Source: Halomonas sp. HL-93 (GTDB lineage: Bacteria > Pseudomonadota > Gammaproteobacteria > Pseudomonadales > Halomonadaceae). Taken from it: 64,000 nucleotides of DNA. The notes below the pieces were generated by a model. That model worked only from the letters and a program-made list of their open reading frames with translations, had not been told where the DNA came from and did no database searches. Location: contig NZ_LT593974.1 of assembly GCF_900086985.1 (NCBI RefSeq), forward strand, positions 2,232,001 to 2,296,000. The letters run 5' to 3'. Position numbers and translations under genes: made by a program. Of this stretch, positions 1 through 12,585 are shown one piece after another (position 1 is the first letter of the stretch; each line of letters opens with the position of its first letter).

Positions 1-166
1 GTTAATAATCGTTTTATGTAGGGTTAAAACGCGATGAGTTTAGCATACCCAACTATAACGTCAGCGCTCTTCGAGTCGGACAGTTTTGCCGCCTTACTCG
101 CTTGGCCTTACAATGCCCACACGAACGATAACGGGTCCACCCCTTCACCAAGGAATGCTCTCGCCC

Positions 167-1883
<1,717 letters not shown>

Positions 1884-1903
<20 letters not shown>

Positions 1904-2501
1904 CAGCCCCACCTGCCGCGCCAAGGCAGCGAGTGCCCTGGCGCGACAGCTAATGGCGGGCTATTTGGCCGCCAGCGCCTTTTTGCTTATTCCGGTAACG
2001 CAGGCCGAGTCGCTGCCTACGTCACTTCGCCCTACATTGGCCGATACCCACCAGCGCCAACAAACACCTCAACAACAGTGGCTGATGCGCCAATGGCGTA
2101 AGCGCATGGATACACCATTGTCCACGTTCATCAACGACCCAGCCAAGCGCCGAGAGCTATTAACCCAGATATATCAAGAAGCCCGCCTTGCCGGACTGCC
2201 GCCCGAGGTGGTGCTGGCCTTAATCCATGTAGAAAGCGCATTCAGCGTTGACGCCGTGTCGTCGGCTGGGGCCGTGGGGTTGATGCAGATCATGCCGTTT
2301 TGGGTAGAAGAGTTGGGCTTGCCAATGGATGACCTGAGCCAGCCAACGCGTAACCTGCGCTACGGCTGTACCATTCTGGCCCACTACCTCGCCGTAGAGC
2401 AGGGTGACTTCACCCGAGCGCTGGCACGATACAACGGCAGTTTAGGCGAAACCTGGTATCCCGAGCGGGTCCTGCATACCTGGCGTGATCACTGGCGTTA
2501 A
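1884..2501 (+). CDS. Lytic transglycosylase, SLT domain
   Basis: Soluble lytic transglycosylase-like protein that would cleave the MurNAc-GlcNAc bond of peptidoglycan in the periplasm. The SLT fold shows as HVESAF (catalytic Glu117 from this start) and GLMQIMP (132-138), followed by [11 protein letters not shown] and ALARYNGS, all typical of family 1 enzymes. I prefer the TTG at 1884, preceded by AAAAGG 7 nt upstream. It gives an arginine-rich N-region before the hydrophobic stretch ending VTQA (signal peptide cleavage near residue 41). The alternative ATG at 1953 would leave a signal peptide without positive charge. With the TTG start the gene overlaps proS by 20 nt, so the two are probably co-transcribed. 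The start is uncertain; the function is secure. Confidence 0.88.
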
Positions 2502-2726
2502 AATGGAAAACTTAAAAAATGCAGTGCGTTAGCACCCTGCAAAGTGCAAATTGACAGTGTCAGCAACAATCGGAGATAACATCTGAGCCAGACGCTTTAT
2601 CGGCAGCAGCCATAGCAATGGCGTCCGAATAGTTAACGATGATTCAGCTGCACCATTTCCTAAATTAATTTAATCTTCAACGGCTATTAACTCGTTAAAC
2701 TATCGAGCGTTAGTGGCCTGACAGGC

Positions 2727-3131
2727 TTAATCCGGGTCGGTCTCACGGGGATGATGTTTGGCGTTTTCCTGGGTTTCGAGGCCACTTTTCAATTCATGGG
2801 TCAAAGGGTCGTAATTGGGTCTCAACTCGTCCTTGATCGTGCCGCTCCACAGGTGCGTCCCTACAAAATAGCCTGCCCTGCCAATCACATGGGCAGCAAC
2901 GGGAGCGGTCATCATGATGAAGAAGATTACCCCAAAGGCGCGTGCGACCACCGCCACCTCGGCGAAGTGCAGGGCCACCGCCAGCATGATCAGAGTAGCG
3001 CCCAGGGTCGCCGCCTTGGTGGTGGCATGCATGCGCGTCAGCAGGTCAGGCATGCGCACCAGACCCAGAGCGGCCAGGAACATGAAGATGGAGCCAACCA
3101 GTATCAGCCCGCCCTTGATCAGTTCAATCAT
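2727..3131 (-). CDS. mrpG: Mrp antiporter subunit G
   Basis: Small membrane subunit (134 aa) of the multi-subunit Mrp (Mnh/Pha) monovalent cation/proton antiporter. It carries the MnhG/PhaG signature: an N-terminal transmembrane helix with GSIFMFLAALGLVRMPDLL, then TRMHATTKAATLG, and two more hydrophobic segments. The C-terminal 45 residues are polar and probably cytoplasmic. It is the last gene of the operon and starts 8 nt inside mrpF, which points to translational coupling. The complex exports Na+ in exchange for H+ and supports salt and alkali tolerance. Confidence is high from both sequence and gene order. Confidence 0.95.
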   Translation of the reverse strand: MIELIKGGLILVGSIFMFLAALGLVRMPDLLTRMHATTKAATLGATLIMLAVALHFAEVAVVARAFGVIFFIMMTAPVAAHVIGRAGYFVGTHLWSGTIKDELRPNYDPLTHELKSGLETQENAKHHPRETDPD

Positions 3132-3393
3132 CGCGGGGCCCTCCTTGTTCCAGGAAGCGCGCGAAGCCGATGGCCGCCATGAAGGCCATCAGCGCCATGA
3201 CGATGGCCACGTCCAGCAGGCTGGGCACGTTGGTGGCGATGGCCACCAGGCCGATGGTGCCGACCAAGATCGACGAGAAGAGCTCGAGAGCCACCACCCG
3301 GTCGGGCAGGCTGGGGCCCTTGAACAGGCGCACGAAGGCTAGGCACAAGGCAATACACATAAGCGCCAGGCTCAGTTGAATGACAGTCGACAC
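3124..3393 (-). CDS. mrpF: Mrp antiporter subunit F
   Basis: The 89-aa integral membrane subunit F of the Mrp Na+/H+ antiporter, with three predicted helices. The conserved core LVRLFKGPSLPDRVVALE is the MnhF/PhaF hallmark and includes an Asp-Arg pair needed in family members. It follows mrpE by 37 nt and overlaps mrpG by 8 nt. Length and sequence are normal for the family, and nothing unusual is seen. Confidence 0.95.
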   Translation of the reverse strand: MSTVIQLSLALMCIALCLAFVRLFKGPSLPDRVVALELFSSILVGTIGLVAIATNVPSLLDVAIVMALMAFMAAIGFARFLEQGGPRDD

Positions 3394-3430
3394 GGCTCAC
3401 CTCCTCTCAATGGCAATCTCAGCAGAACGC

Positions 3431-3904
3431 TCAATGGAACAGCTCCAGGGCCCGGCGCTCGAGCTCGGCCAGGCCGCGGCGCAGCTCATCCTCGTCGTCG
3501 AGAAACATGGCGTGGATGTAGAGCACCCGGCGGTCGTCGGAGACGTCCAGGCTCAAGGTTCCCGGCGTCAACGAGATGAGGTTGGCGACGAAGGCGATCT
3601 CGAACTCGCTGCTCGCCTTGAGCGGCATGGCGATCACACCCGGCTTCATGTACCAGGGCGGCGTGATAATATCGAAGGCCACCTTGAAGTTGGCCAGCAC
3701 CAATTCCTTGAGGAAGAAGCCGATGAACAGAATCAGCCGCGGCAGGCGCTGGGCATGGCCGGCCAGGGCCGGCACCTGGGGCTGGATCAACGCCAGCACC
3801 AGATAGCCGAAAAGCAGGCCCGCAAGCAGGTTGCCTCCGCTGAAGTCGCCGGTAAGCACCACCCAGGCGAAACCCAGCAGCAGGTTCCAGGCAGCACCGA
3901 TCAT
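3431..3904 (-). CDS. mrpE: Mrp antiporter subunit E
   Basis: Subunit E (157 aa) of the Mrp Na+/H+ antiporter, a membrane protein with two or three N-terminal helices and a cytoplasmic C-terminal domain. The family motif [14 protein letters not shown] and the preceding [10 protein letters not shown] are clear. Its start overlaps the mrpD stop by 4 nt, indicating coupled translation. MrpE is needed for full complex assembly in characterised systems. Confidence 0.94.
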   Translation of the reverse strand: MIGAAWNLLLGFAWVVLTGDFSGGNLLAGLLFGYLVLALIQPQVPALAGHAQRLPRLILFIGFFLKELVLANFKVAFDIITPPWYMKPGVIAMPLKASSEFEIAFVANLISLTPGTLSLDVSDDRRVLYIHAMFLDDEDELRRGLAELERRALELFH

Positions 3905-5418
3905 GGTATCACCTCCTCGCCTTCGCCCAGCACCGCCTCGATGTAGCGAGACGGATCGAGCAGCTCGGTCGCCGAGGCCTCGGCCAGGGAATAGATGGGT
4001 TCAGCGTTTAGACCGATGAGCAGCGTGCACAGCGCCAGCCCCACTACCGGCGCAGTCATCAGCCACATCTCACGCTGGCCAACCGGCGGATAGGGATCGA
4101 CCTCGCCTTCCTCCGGGGCATCCTTCCAGAACACTTCGACCCAAATCTTGATCATCGAATAGAGGGTCAGCAAGCCGACCAACAAGGCGATGAAAGTCAC
4201 GCCCCAGGCTTCGGCCTCGACGCCCGCGCGGATGACGATGAACTTGGCGAAGAAGCCGGACAACGGCGGCACCCCGGCAAGCGATAAGGCCGGGATCAGG
4301 AACAGCACGGCCAGCCAGGGATGGCTGCGATACAGCCCCCCCAATTGCTTGAGCTGGTAGGTCCCGCGCAAGCGACGCACAATACCGCTGACCAAGAAGA
4401 GGTTAGTCTTCACAATGATGTGGTGCATGATGTAGAAGACCCCGCCGATGATCGCCAAGGGCGTGAACAACGCAAGGCCCAGGATCATGTAGCCAATCTG
4501 GCTGACGATGTGGAACGACAGAATGCGCCGGAACTCGTACTGGGCTGCCGCGCCGAGCACCCCGGAGAGCATGGTCAGCCCCGCACCCCATAGCAGTATC
4601 TCATGGGTATAGCCGGGGTTCTGGTTAAAGATCAGCGTGAACACCCGGTACAGCGCGTAAACCCCCACCTTGGTGAGCAACCCGGCGAACAGCGCCGAGA
4701 CCGCCACCGGCGGCGTATGGTAGGAGGCCGGCAGCCAGAAGAACAGCGGGAAAGCCGCCGCCTTGATGCCGAAAGCGACCATGAACATCATCGCCAGTAC
4801 ATCAATCATGCCAGTATCTTCCAGCGTGGCGAGGCGCCGGGCGATGTCCGCCATGTTGAGGGTGCCGACCATACCGTAGAGCAGGCCCACGGCAACCAGG
4901 AAGATCACCGAGGAAAGCAGATTGAGGGTCACGTACTTGATCGCGCCCTCCATCTGCGCCTTCTCGCTACCGAGGATCAGCAGCGCGAAGGAAGCCACCA
5001 GCATCACTTCGAACCAGACGTAGAGGTTAAAGATGTCGCCGGTGAGGAAAGCACCGGCCACTCCAGCCAACAGCAGATGCATCAGCGGAAAGTAGCCATA
5101 GGCCTCGTGGCCTCGACTGGTAGTGGCTAGGGAATAAAGCGCCACAGCGAAGCCGATGATGCCGGTGAGCAACACCATGATGGCGCCCAACAGATCGGCC
5201 ACCAGGCTAATGCCGAAGGGTGCCTGCCAATCGCCCATGTGCATCACCAGGATGCCGTCGCGATTCACCGTGGCGAGCAACCAAATGGCGGTGAGCAGCA
5301 GGCTACCGGTACCGACCACGGCGACGAAGCGTTGCATGCCGCGGGAACGCCAGAACATCAGCGAAACGGCACCAGCCAACAACGGGATCAGGATTGGCAG
5401 CGCGATCTGAGGCATCAC
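3901..5418 (-). CDS. mrpD: Mrp antiporter subunit D (NuoN-like)
   Basis: The 505-aa MrpD subunit belongs to the antiporter-like family shared with complex I subunits NuoL/M/N, with about 14 transmembrane helices. Seen in the sequence are the conserved glutamate-bearing [12 protein letters not shown] helix, the segment [15 protein letters not shown] with the conserved lysine, and [11 protein letters not shown]. Together with MrpA it is expected to form proton or cation translocation channels. It overlaps mrpC and mrpE by 4 nt on each side, so the whole operon is tightly coupled. Length is typical. Confidence 0.96.
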   Translation of the reverse strand: MMPQIALPILIPLLAGAVSLMFWRSRGMQRFVAVVGTGSLLLTAIWLLATVNRDGILVMHMGDWQAPFGISLVADLLGAIMVLLTGIIGFAVALYSLATTSRGHEAYGYFPLMHLLLAGVAGAFLTGDIFNLYVWFEVMLVASFALLILGSEKAQMEGAIKYVTLNLLSSVIFLVAVGLLYGMVGTLNMADIARRLATLEDTGMIDVLAMMFMVAFGIKAAAFPLFFWLPASYHTPPVAVSALFAGLLTKVGVYALYRVFTLIFNQNPGYTHEILLWGAGLTMLSGVLGAAAQYEFRRILSFHIVSQIGYMILGLALFTPLAIIGGVFYIMHHIIVKTNLFLVSGIVRRLRGTYQLKQLGGLYRSHPWLAVLFLIPALSLAGVPPLSGFFAKFIVIRAGVEAEAWGVTFIALLVGLLTLYSMIKIWVEVFWKDAPEEGEVDPYPPVGQREMWLMTAPVVGLALCTLLIGLNAEPIYSLAEASATELLDPSRYIEAVLGEGEEVIP

Positions 5419-5762
5419 GTGTCGGTATCCTTCATCTTATCGAGGTCATCGGCGCGAACGATCTCCCAGGCACGCCGCACCAGTACCACCGCGAAAGACA
5501 GCACGCCGAAGGCAATAACGATGGCGGTGAGCACCAAGGCCTGGGGCAGCGGGTCGGCGACCGCCCCCTCGGGGGCGCTCATGCCCAGGGGCACCAGCGG
5601 CGGCGCCCCGCGGGTCATCCCTGCGGTGACGAAAATCAACAGGTTGGCGGCGTTGGAGAGCAACATCAGGCCGATCACCAGCTTGACGATGGAACGGCGC
5701 AGCATCATGTAGATGGCGGCGGCGAACAGGATGCCAATGGTCACAGCCATCAAGGGTTCCAT
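5415..5762 (-). CDS. mrpC: Mrp antiporter subunit C (NuoK-like)
   Basis: The 115-aa MrpC subunit, homologous to NuoK of complex I, with three transmembrane helices. The conserved helix with [17 protein letters not shown] matches MnhC/PhaC. The loop between helices 2 and 3 ([15 protein letters not shown]) is typical, as is [12 protein letters not shown]. It overlaps the mrpB end by 13 nt and the mrpD start by 4 nt. Confidence 0.95.
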   Translation of the reverse strand: MEPLMAVTIGILFAAAIYMMLRRSIVKLVIGLMLLSNAANLLIFVTAGMTRGAPPLVPLGMSAPEGAVADPLPQALVLTAIVIAFGVLSFAVVLVRRAWEIVRADDLDKMKDTDT

Positions 5763-6208
5763 GTTACCTCCTCCTTGTCGGGTTTATCCTCGTGGTCGGT
5801 CTTGGTCAGGGCGGTGATAGCGGTGAGCACCGAGCCCAGCACCACCAAGTAGACACCGATGTCGAAGATCAGCGGCGTCGAAGCCTTGAAGTCGATAATC
5901 GGGATGGTCCACCACTGGGAGGTAAAGAAGGGATCGCCGACCCACCAGGCAGGCAATGTCGATAGCACCCCTAAAAGCAGGCCCATGCCGATCAGATCAC
6001 GCGGCGAGACCTTGAGCATGGCGTGCATCGCCCGAGGCCCGAAGGCAAAGAGGTAGAGCGCGAAGGCCCCCGACGCCACCAGGCCGGCGATGAATCCGCC
6101 TCCCGGCTCGTCATGGCCACGCAGCAGCAGGAACAGCGAGAACAGCAACTGCAACGGCAGCAGCAGCCGCGCGGCGACGCTGAGGATCAGGGTGCCCGGT
6201 CTAATCAT
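5750..6208 (-). CDS. mrpB: Mrp antiporter subunit B
   Basis: A 152-aa MnhB/PhaB-type subunit with four hydrophobic helices and the conserved segment [14 protein letters not shown] near residues 29-42, diagnostic of the family. It starts 8 nt before the end of mrpA and overlaps mrpC. Here MrpA and MrpB are separate genes, as in the seven-gene group 1 operons, and not fused as in the six-gene group 2 type. Confidence 0.95.
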   Translation of the reverse strand: MIRPGTLILSVAARLLLPLQLLFSLFLLLRGHDEPGGGFIAGLVASGAFALYLFAFGPRAMHAMLKVSPRDLIGMGLLLGVLSTLPAWWVGDPFFTSQWWTIPIIDFKASTPLIFDIGVYLVVLGSVLTAITALTKTDHEDKPDKEEVTWNP

Positions 6209-8528
6209 CGTATCTCTCCGGCGGGGCCGAGGGCTTGGCGTCGTATTCCACGGCGTGAAAGCGCATCATGGCATAGACCCCGATGGCCGCGAGGGCCAAC
6301 ACGAACATCTCCCCCAGGGTGTCCAGCGCCCGGAAGTCCACCAGGATGACGTTGACGATGTTGTGGCCATGGCCCAACGGCTGGCTGTTCTCCACCATGT
6401 AGTCAGAGATCCTCGGCAGCCGCTCGCCGCCCAGCACCGAGAGCATCAGCAAGGTGACCATGGTGCCCATCAGGCAGGCCACCACCAAATCTCGTAGGCG
6501 CTCCAGCGTGGTGGAAAAAGTGGCGAAGCGCGGCAGGCGAAATAGCACCAAGACCAGCAGAATGACCGTCAGGGTCTCCACCAGCAGTTGAGTGATAGCC
6601 AGGTCCGGCGCGCTAAACAGCACGAAGGTCAGGGCGATGGAAAAGCCCATGATGCCCACCGCGGCCACCGCGGCCAGGCGAGAGCGCATAACACAGGCCG
6701 CCACCGCCCCGGCCACCATCAGGCCAGCCGTCACCACCTCATGGAAATAGGCGTCCACCGAGAAGGGAAAACTTGGCGAGTGTCGGAAGAACAGCGCATG
6801 TCCCACCAGGCCCAACAGTACTAGCAGCGTCATCACTAGATAGTTGCGGATATAGCCGTTCTGCAGTATCCGCGTCTGCCATTCTGCGACCGACACCAGG
6901 CCACGCATCATGGCCTCATAGCCGGCTTCCGGGCCCCGGGCCATGAGCGGATCCAGCCGTGCCAGGACGGCGCGCACCCAATCCCAGCGGCGGAATACCA
7001 GAATACCCAGGGCGAGGCTGACTAGTGACAGCACCAACGGAAGATTAACCCCGTGCCACAGTGCCAGATGCGCCGACACTTCGCTGGCACTGACCCCAGA
7101 GGCGGTGGCCGATACCAAGTCGTCCAGCAGGCTCGGGGCCAGGCCGAAAACCAGCGACAGCCCGGCCAACAGCGCCGGCCCGACAAGCATGCCCAGGGGT
7201 GGGTCATGGGGCGCGTTGGGCGTCTCGCGACGCTCTCCGGCAAAGGGGCGCAGCACCACGATGGCCGCCACTGCAAGCGTCAGGAAGGCCGCTGTGAAGG
7301 CCAACAGCAGGATCACCCAGCGCCACGCCTCGGCCTCAAGCACCGACTCGAACATTAATTCCTTGCCCAGGAAGCCAAGCAACGGCGGCAGGCCCGCCAG
7401 GGACACTGCCGCCACCGCGGCGACCACGGCGGTGCGCGGCATTAACTGGCGCAGGCCCCCCATGGCGGTAACGTCCTTGGTGCCGGTCTCGTGGTCGAGG
7501 ATGCCGGCGACCATGAACAGCGCGCCCTTGTAGAGCGAGTGGGCAAGCAGGAAAACCACGAAGGCGGTCAGGGCGTACTCGGTGCCGATGCCCAGCAGCA
7601 TGGTCAGCGTGCCCAGCGCCATCACCGTGGAATAGGCCAGCAACTTCTTGATATTGGTGTGCTGGATGGCCAGGAAGGCCCCAGTGGCCATGGTCAGCGC
7701 ACCCACCAGCGACAGGGTGATCACCCAGGGCTCGGTGCCGCCCAGCGAGGGATGCAGGCGCGCCAGCAGGTAGACGCCCGCCTTGACCATGGTCGCCGAG
7801 TGCAGATAGGCGGAGACCGGCGTGGGCGCCGCCATGGCATTGGGCAACCAGAAATGGAAAGGGAACTGGGCCGACTTGGTGAAAGCGCCCAGCAATATGC
7901 AGACCAGCAGCGGCGCGTAGAGGGCATGTTCGCGCAGCGCCTCCCCTTGGGTGTTGAGCTCAACGAGTGACCAGCTATCGCCAGCCACCCCCAGCATGGC
8001 AAAGCCGGCAAGCAGCGCCAGCCCCCCGCCCGCAGTAACGAACAGTCCCTGCAATGCCGATTTTCTGGCCTCCGGGTCGGTGTGGTTGAACCCGATCAGC
8101 AGGTAAGACGTGATACTGGTGAGCTCCCAGAAGACGAACAGCGTCACCAGGTTGTCGGCCAGCACCAGGCCGAGCATCGACATCATAAAGGCGGTGATAA
8201 TCACCAGGAAACGGGCAAGATCGCGATGGCCGCGCAGGTACTCCCCCGCGTAGACCAGCACCAAGGCGCCGATCACGGTGATCAGCATGGCAAACAGCCA
8301 AGACAGCCCGTCGATGAAGAAGGTCAGGCTGATGTCGAGCCCCGGCACCCATGCCCACTCCAGCAGCAGCGACTCGCCGGCCAGTATCTCGGGTGCCAGG
8401 CCCAGCAACCAGACGGCCAGAAAGGCGGGATACGCCGCCATCACACGTGCCGTGTGGCCACCGAACCAGCGATGCAACAGCGGGGCTATCGCCGCCAGCA
8501 AAAATCCCATCAATAAGGCAAGTTGCAT
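6201..8528 (-). CDS. mrpA: Mrp antiporter subunit A (NuoL-like)
   Basis: The 775-aa large subunit of the Mrp Na+/H+ antiporter. The N-terminal 480 residues form a NuoL-like proton channel module with [34 protein letters not shown], the conserved [15 protein letters not shown] segment with its key lysine, and [14 protein letters not shown]. The C-terminal part (about 550-775) is the MrpA-specific extension ending in [17 protein letters not shown] good Shine-Dalgarno sequence (GGAGAT) precedes the ATG. It is first in the operon; the 83 bp up to the FKBP gene probably hold the promoter. The operon suits a sodium-rich, possibly alkaline habitat. Confidence 0.96.
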   Translation of the reverse strand: MQLALLMGFLLAAIAPLLHRWFGGHTARVMAAYPAFLAVWLLGLAPEILAGESLLLEWAWVPGLDISLTFFIDGLSWLFAMLITVIGALVLVYAGEYLRGHRDLARFLVIITAFMMSMLGLVLADNLVTLFVFWELTSITSYLLIGFNHTDPEARKSALQGLFVTAGGGLALLAGFAMLGVAGDSWSLVELNTQGEALREHALYAPLLVCILLGAFTKSAQFPFHFWLPNAMAAPTPVSAYLHSATMVKAGVYLLARLHPSLGGTEPWVITLSLVGALTMATGAFLAIQHTNIKKLLAYSTVMALGTLTMLLGIGTEYALTAFVVFLLAHSLYKGALFMVAGILDHETGTKDVTAMGGLRQLMPRTAVVAAVAAVSLAGLPPLLGFLGKELMFESVLEAEAWRWVILLLAFTAAFLTLAVAAIVVLRPFAGERRETPNAPHDPPLGMLVGPALLAGLSLVFGLAPSLLDDLVSATASGVSASEVSAHLALWHGVNLPLVLSLVSLALGILVFRRWDWVRAVLARLDPLMARGPEAGYEAMMRGLVSVAEWQTRILQNGYIRNYLVMTLLVLLGLVGHALFFRHSPSFPFSVDAYFHEVVTAGLMVAGAVAACVMRSRLAAVAAVGIMGFSIALTFVLFSAPDLAITQLLVETLTVILLVLVLFRLPRFATFSTTLERLRDLVVACLMGTMVTLLMLSVLGGERLPRISDYMVENSQPLGHGHNIVNVILVDFRALDTLGEMFVLALAAIGVYAMMRFHAVEYDAKPSAPPERYDD

Positions 8529-8611
8529 CCGGCGGTATCTCCTGTGTCATCGCCCCAGGTTTACAGAGCAAACTGTAAACCAGTCAGCGCTGGCTAGCCA
8601 ATCAACGGTTG

Positions 8612-9130
8612 CTAAAGCACTTTGCGATCTTCTACCTTGCTGGGTTCGGTGCCCGGCGGCAGTGGATGGCCTTTGGCAAGCTCTGCCCGAGTCGCCTCGC
8701 GTATGGTCAACACCTTAACCTGATAGCGCAACGTGTGGCCTGCCAGCGGGTGATTGGTATCCACGGTCACGCTGTCTCCGTCTACGTTGAGCACGGTAAC
8801 GACCTGGGGTCCGGCTTCACCTTCGGTTTGAAAACGGTCGCCAACGCTAAGCTCGGCGCTGCCAAACGAGGCCCGGCTTACCGTTTGCACCAACGCCTCG
8901 CTATAAACCCCGTAAGCGTCCGCCGGGGCAAGCGTCACGCCAAGCTCGGCGCCTGCTTCCTGGCCTTCCAAAGCCTGCTCAAGCCCCGGCAAAATATTGT
9001 CGTGACCGTGCAAATACTCAAGCGGTTTATCCCGCGCCTGGGAATCATCCAGCAGTTGCTCGCCACCATCGCTCAGAACGTCTTTCAAACGATAATGCAG
9101 GGTGACCACCCGCTGGGCTGAAATCGACAT
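8612..9130 (-). CDS. FKBP-type peptidyl-prolyl isomerase, SlyD-like
   Basis: A 172-aa SlyD-like prolyl isomerase with an FKBP domain interrupted by an insert-in-flap chaperone domain. Seen are the N-terminal VTLHYRLKDVLSDGGEQLLDD, the LEYLHGHDNILPGLEQALEG segment that forms the active-site wall, and a flap around TLAPADAYG. The end of the domain carries VDTNHPLAGHTLRYQVKV, matching SlyD NHPLAG. The histidine- and cysteine-rich metal-binding tail of E. coli SlyD is absent; the tail here is short and charged. It should act in the cytoplasm in protein folding. A strong Shine-Dalgarno (GGAGAGGAG) precedes the start. Nickel handling is unlikely without the tail. Confidence 0.9.
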   Translation of the reverse strand: MSISAQRVVTLHYRLKDVLSDGGEQLLDDSQARDKPLEYLHGHDNILPGLEQALEGQEAGAELGVTLAPADAYGVYSEALVQTVSRASFGSAELSVGDRFQTEGEAGPQVVTVLNVDGDSVTVDTNHPLAGHTLRYQVKVLTIREATRAELAKGHPLPPGTEPSKVEDRKVL

Positions 9131-9228
9131 ACAAAACTCCTCTCCGGTAAGCTGTTAGCTGTGTGTCCAAGCGTGGGCATAGCTTATCATTAGGCCGTTG
9201 TCACCGTCTTACCCAGGAGTCGCACTGT

Positions 9229-10596
9229 ATGCCCATCCCTACTCCCCAGCGCAGTTGGCGCGCTGCTCTGGCGATTTATCTGCGCGCACCGGTTATTACC
9301 ATGTTGTTTTTGGGATTCTCTGCCGGGCTGCCCTTTTTATTGGTGTTCTCCACGCTCTCCGCCTGGTTACGCAGCGATGGCGTAGAGGTGGCGGCGATTG
9401 GCTTTTTTGCCTGGATCGGGATGCTTTATTCGATCAAGTTTTTCTGGTCCCCAGTGGTCGACCGTTTAGCCCTGCCAGTGCTAACCCGCCATTTCGGCCA
9501 ACGACGCGGCTGGATGTTGTTGGCCCAGGGAATGATTGCCGCTGGTCTCATTGGTCTAGCAGGCTTAAGCCCCGCAGGTAACCTGGGCTGGGTAGCCGCA
9601 TTTGCACTACTCGTCGCTTTTGGGTCAGCCACCCAGGACATTGCCATCGACGCCTTCCGCATTGAATCTGCCGACGATGATATTCAGGCAGCGATGGCCT
9701 CAACGTATATTATTGGCTACCGCGGCGGGTTGATTGCCGCCGGGGCGCTGGCGCTTTATGTCGCCTCAGCCGTATCGTGGCAGGTGGCTTACCTCACCAT
9801 GGCGGCACTGGTTGGCGTTGGCGTGATCACGGTACTGATACGTCCAGAACCCAAACGCACCTCGTTAGCCGTGCAGTTAATTCACGAGCCCAAAGTTCGT
9901 GCCTTTATCCGCGCCAGCCGCGGCCAACCCAAACTCCTTCGCCGCGTGGGTGCCTGGGTGATCGGCGCGATTGTCTGCCCGTTCACCGACTTTTTCACCC
10001 GCTATGGCGTTAAAGCGCTGTGGTTGCTGGTTTTCATCGGTGTATTTCGGATCAGCGACTTGGCCATGGCCTCGATGGCCAACCCGCTATATATCGACCT
10101 AGGATTTTCGCTGGAAACCATTGCCAACGTCACTAACGTCTTTGGTATTGCAATGAGCATTACCGGGGGCATACTCGGCGGCTTGCTGGTGGCGCGGTAT
10201 GGCATTGGCCCGCTGCTGATCTTCGGCGCGGGGATTGTGATGGTCACTAACCTATTGTTCGCGGCCCTGGCGCTGATCGGTAATCAGTTGCCCATGCTGG
10301 TACTCACGATTACCGGCGATAACCTGGCCAACGGCTTGGCCAGCGCGGTGTTTATCGCGTTTCTTTCCAGCCTCACCTCACGGGCCTACACCGCTACCCA
10401 GTACGCGCTTTTTTCCTCATTAATGACGCTACCCGGTAAGTTTCTCAGCGGTTTTGGCGGAATAGTGGTCAGCGCCCAGGGGTATGCCAGCTTTTTTGTC
10501 GTGGCCACCCTGCTAGGCCTGCCGGCCATTGCGTTGGCTATCTGGATCAACCGCGACAAGCAGATAGTGCCCGCACCTCAAACTGCCGCCCGCTAA
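9229..10596 (+). CDS. ampG: AmpG-like muropeptide MFS permease
   Basis: A 455-aa major facilitator family transporter with about 12-14 membrane helices, resembling AmpG, which imports anhydro-muropeptides for peptidoglycan recycling. Matching segments are FLGFSAGLPFLLVFSTLSAWLR at the N-terminus, GFFAWIGMLYSIKFFWSPVVDR (with the conserved FxWxPxxD), and GSATQDIAIDAFRIE, a strong AmpG motif (DIAxDA). The start at 9229 is set by AGGAG 9 nt upstream. The gene is divergent from the SlyD-like gene and ends 3 nt from the convergent SEC-C gene. A role in recycling is inferred from family; a related peptide-sugar substrate cannot be excluded. Confidence 0.9.
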   Translation: MPIPTPQRSWRAALAIYLRAPVITMLFLGFSAGLPFLLVFSTLSAWLRSDGVEVAAIGFFAWIGMLYSIKFFWSPVVDRLALPVLTRHFGQRRGWMLLAQGMIAAGLIGLAGLSPAGNLGWVAAFALLVAFGSATQDIAIDAFRIESADDDIQAAMASTYIIGYRGGLIAAGALALYVASAVSWQVAYLTMAALVGVGVITVLIRPEPKRTSLAVQLIHEPKVRAFIRASRGQPKLLRRVGAWVIGAIVCPFTDFFTRYGVKALWLLVFIGVFRISDLAMASMANPLYIDLGFSLETIANVTNVFGIAMSITGGILGGLLVARYGIGPLLIFGAGIVMVTNLLFAALALIGNQLPMLVLTITGDNLANGLASAVFIAFLSSLTSRAYTATQYALFSSLMTLPGKFLSGFGGIVVSAQGYASFFVVATLLGLPAIALAIWINRDKQIVPAPQTAAR

Positions 10597-10599
10597 CGC

Positions 10600-12429
10600 T
10601 CAGCGACTCTTGGGACGATGAGCGTCGAGCCAGTCCAACGCTCCCTGCGTGGTACGCCATTGATCACGCATTAGCGTGCGATACTGCCACGCTTCGGCAC
10701 GCGAGCCAGGGTCAACCTGGCCATCCGCATAGGGCATGACAGGCCGGGGATTCTCGGCACAAATCATCTCTAACGCATGGCGGTTATGGGCGATCACCTC
10801 GCTTAGAGAACGCTCTGCCGCCTCGTGGTCAGCCAGCCGATAAAGCGCCAATGTGCGGCCCATGAGCAGCCCTAGTATCTGCGAGCCATCGTCAACAGGT
10901 TGCTCGGACAGGGCCAGCGCCTCTTCGTTGCGGTCATCACGCAATAACTGATCCAGCACCAGTTCGCGCAAGCCAAGGCTATCCTCCTGGTCAATCGCCA
11001 GGAGTTCTTCGGCAAGTTCACGTGAATGCTGGCGAGCACCTCGCTCCATGCCGACAACCAGGGCCAAGCCGGTGCGCAACAGCATGGCATTATCGGCATC
11101 GTCCCAGCGCAGGCTGCCCTCTCCTTCAGCACGCGCTTGGGCCAGCCAACGTGACAGGCGATTGGCCAGCGGGGCGAGTAAGCTGGGGGCCATCCAAGGC
11201 AGACTGCCAAAGCGGCTGGTAAGCGCCATCGTTAAGTCCTGCACCACTTGCGGGGCATCAAGCCATTCGGGGTGCGCGCAAAGCGCCGACATCCATTCCA
11301 CCGCGTTACCCCAGGGGTCATCACGAAACCCCAAGGCGATATCTTCATCGACCAGCACCTTAAATTGCTCGTGCCAGGCGGCAAACAGGGTTTGTTCGCG
11401 AGCGCTGGTGTGATACTGCAAATGCCCCGTGTCAGCCTCCGTGTTGATGGCAATCTTCGGCGCGACGGGTAACGCAGCGAGCAATGCCTGCAACGAAATT
11501 AGCGGCGTTGCCAGGTCTTCTTCGGCGCTGAGCAGCTGATCCGCCAGTGTGGCGCCTGGGTTATCCGCCAATGCCGCCAGGAAGTCCAACTGCTCATCGT
11601 CGAGATCACCCTGCCGGACCAAGCGGCGATACCAGAAGTTGGCGCGCTCTTTGGCTTCCCGCTCGTGGCCTTCGTGAAGCAACAGCATGGCTTCGATATA
11701 CGCCAGCGTGGGTGAGTCCGGCAGCGCTTGCTGAGCTTTGACGAACGCCCCCCGGGCGCTGTCCAGATCGTCGTTATCCAAGTGCATAAGACACAGACGC
11801 TCAAGCGCTACGCCTCTTAGAAAAATCGGCCCGCGCTCCAGGACGTCATCCAGCAGGTCGGCGCGCTTGCGGGTAAAACCGCGTTCTTGATAGATATCCA
11901 GCAGAATTTCAAACGCGGGCTCCGCCTGCTCGGGTAGTCGCGACCAATCACTGCCATCGAACAGCGATTCAAGAATCTGCATGGCGCGGCCGCTTTGACC
12001 ACTTTCAGCGGCTATCAACCCGGCTTCCAATAGCGCTTGCGGAAGCGCTCGCTGGCTGTTTAACGCCGCTTTTAGCGTTGCGCCTTTCCATTCGCGCAGC
12101 GACAGCATCCACATCATTTGTTCGGGGATTTCAGTGGGAAACTCGACCTGCGAGCAGCACTGCTTGAACTTGCGCCCGGAATCGCACCAGCAGGGCTCGT
12201 TGCGGCCCGGCGTGGCCAGGGGTTCACAGGCGAAATCCAGCCGCTCCAGCGGAGTTTGGGACCACAAAATGGGGGCAAGCGCCTGAGCGGTTGCCAGGTC
12301 ATCATTAAAAAACCCAGCACCCTCGGCACGTACCCAGGTCATAAAATCGGGATAGTGTTCTTGTTGCCTAATTGCCGCGAGTGCCCCGGAGGCAAATCCC
12401 AGCAGCTGATCGACCCATACCGCCAGCAT
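10600..12429 (-). CDS. SEC-C motif protein with helical repeats
   Basis: A 609-aa cytoplasmic protein of unknown function. Near residues 75-92 it has the zinc-binding SEC-C motif NEPCWCDSGRKFKQCC (CxC...CC), the same motif as at the SecA C-terminus. The rest is alpha-helical and repeat-like, with TPR-style stretches such as SARGAFVKAQQALPDSPTLAYIEAM and DHEAAERSLSEVIAHN near the end. There is no signal peptide. The ATG at 12429 is preferred because GGAG lies 7 nt upstream; a GTG at 12441 is possible. SEC-C domains often mediate zinc-dependent contacts with nucleic acid or protein partners, but no specific role can be assigned. Confidence 0.85.
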   Translation of the reverse strand: MLAVWVDQLLGFASGALAAIRQQEHYPDFMTWVRAEGAGFFNDDLATAQALAPILWSQTPLERLDFACEPLATPGRNEPCWCDSGRKFKQCCSQVEFPTEIPEQMMWMLSLREWKGATLKAALNSQRALPQALLEAGLIAAESGQSGRAMQILESLFDGSDWSRLPEQAEPAFEILLDIYQERGFTRKRADLLDDVLERGPIFLRGVALERLCLMHLDNDDLDSARGAFVKAQQALPDSPTLAYIEAMLLLHEGHEREAKERANFWYRRLVRQGDLDDEQLDFLAALADNPGATLADQLLSAEEDLATPLISLQALLAALPVAPKIAINTEADTGHLQYHTSAREQTLFAAWHEQFKVLVDEDIALGFRDDPWGNAVEWMSALCAHPEWLDAPQVVQDLTMALTSRFGSLPWMAPSLLAPLANRLSRWLAQARAEGEGSLRWDDADNAMLLRTGLALVVGMERGARQHSRELAEELLAIDQEDSLGLRELVLDQLLRDDRNEEALALSEQPVDDGSQILGLLMGRTLALYRLADHEAAERSLSEVIAHNRHALEMICAENPRPVMPYADGQVDPGSRAEAWQYRTLMRDQWRTTQGALDWLDAHRPKSR

Positions 12430-12585
12430 TGCCGTCTCCACTTATTAAAAGACCATGTTCAAAAGCGACATAGTTTAGCATGACCAAGAGGGTGCACGCA
12501 GACCGGATTGGCGACATAGTGAGGGGCTGTTAGAGTGCGGCGTATTAACTGAACCGCACCGCGTTTAAATCAGCAGAGCAATGCC

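Noticed and set aside
2751..8516. Many plus-strand frames rich in Gln, His and Arg across the Mrp operon
   Set aside because: They are complements of hydrophobic membrane codons, a common artefact; the mrp genes on the minus strand fit in length, order and overlap.
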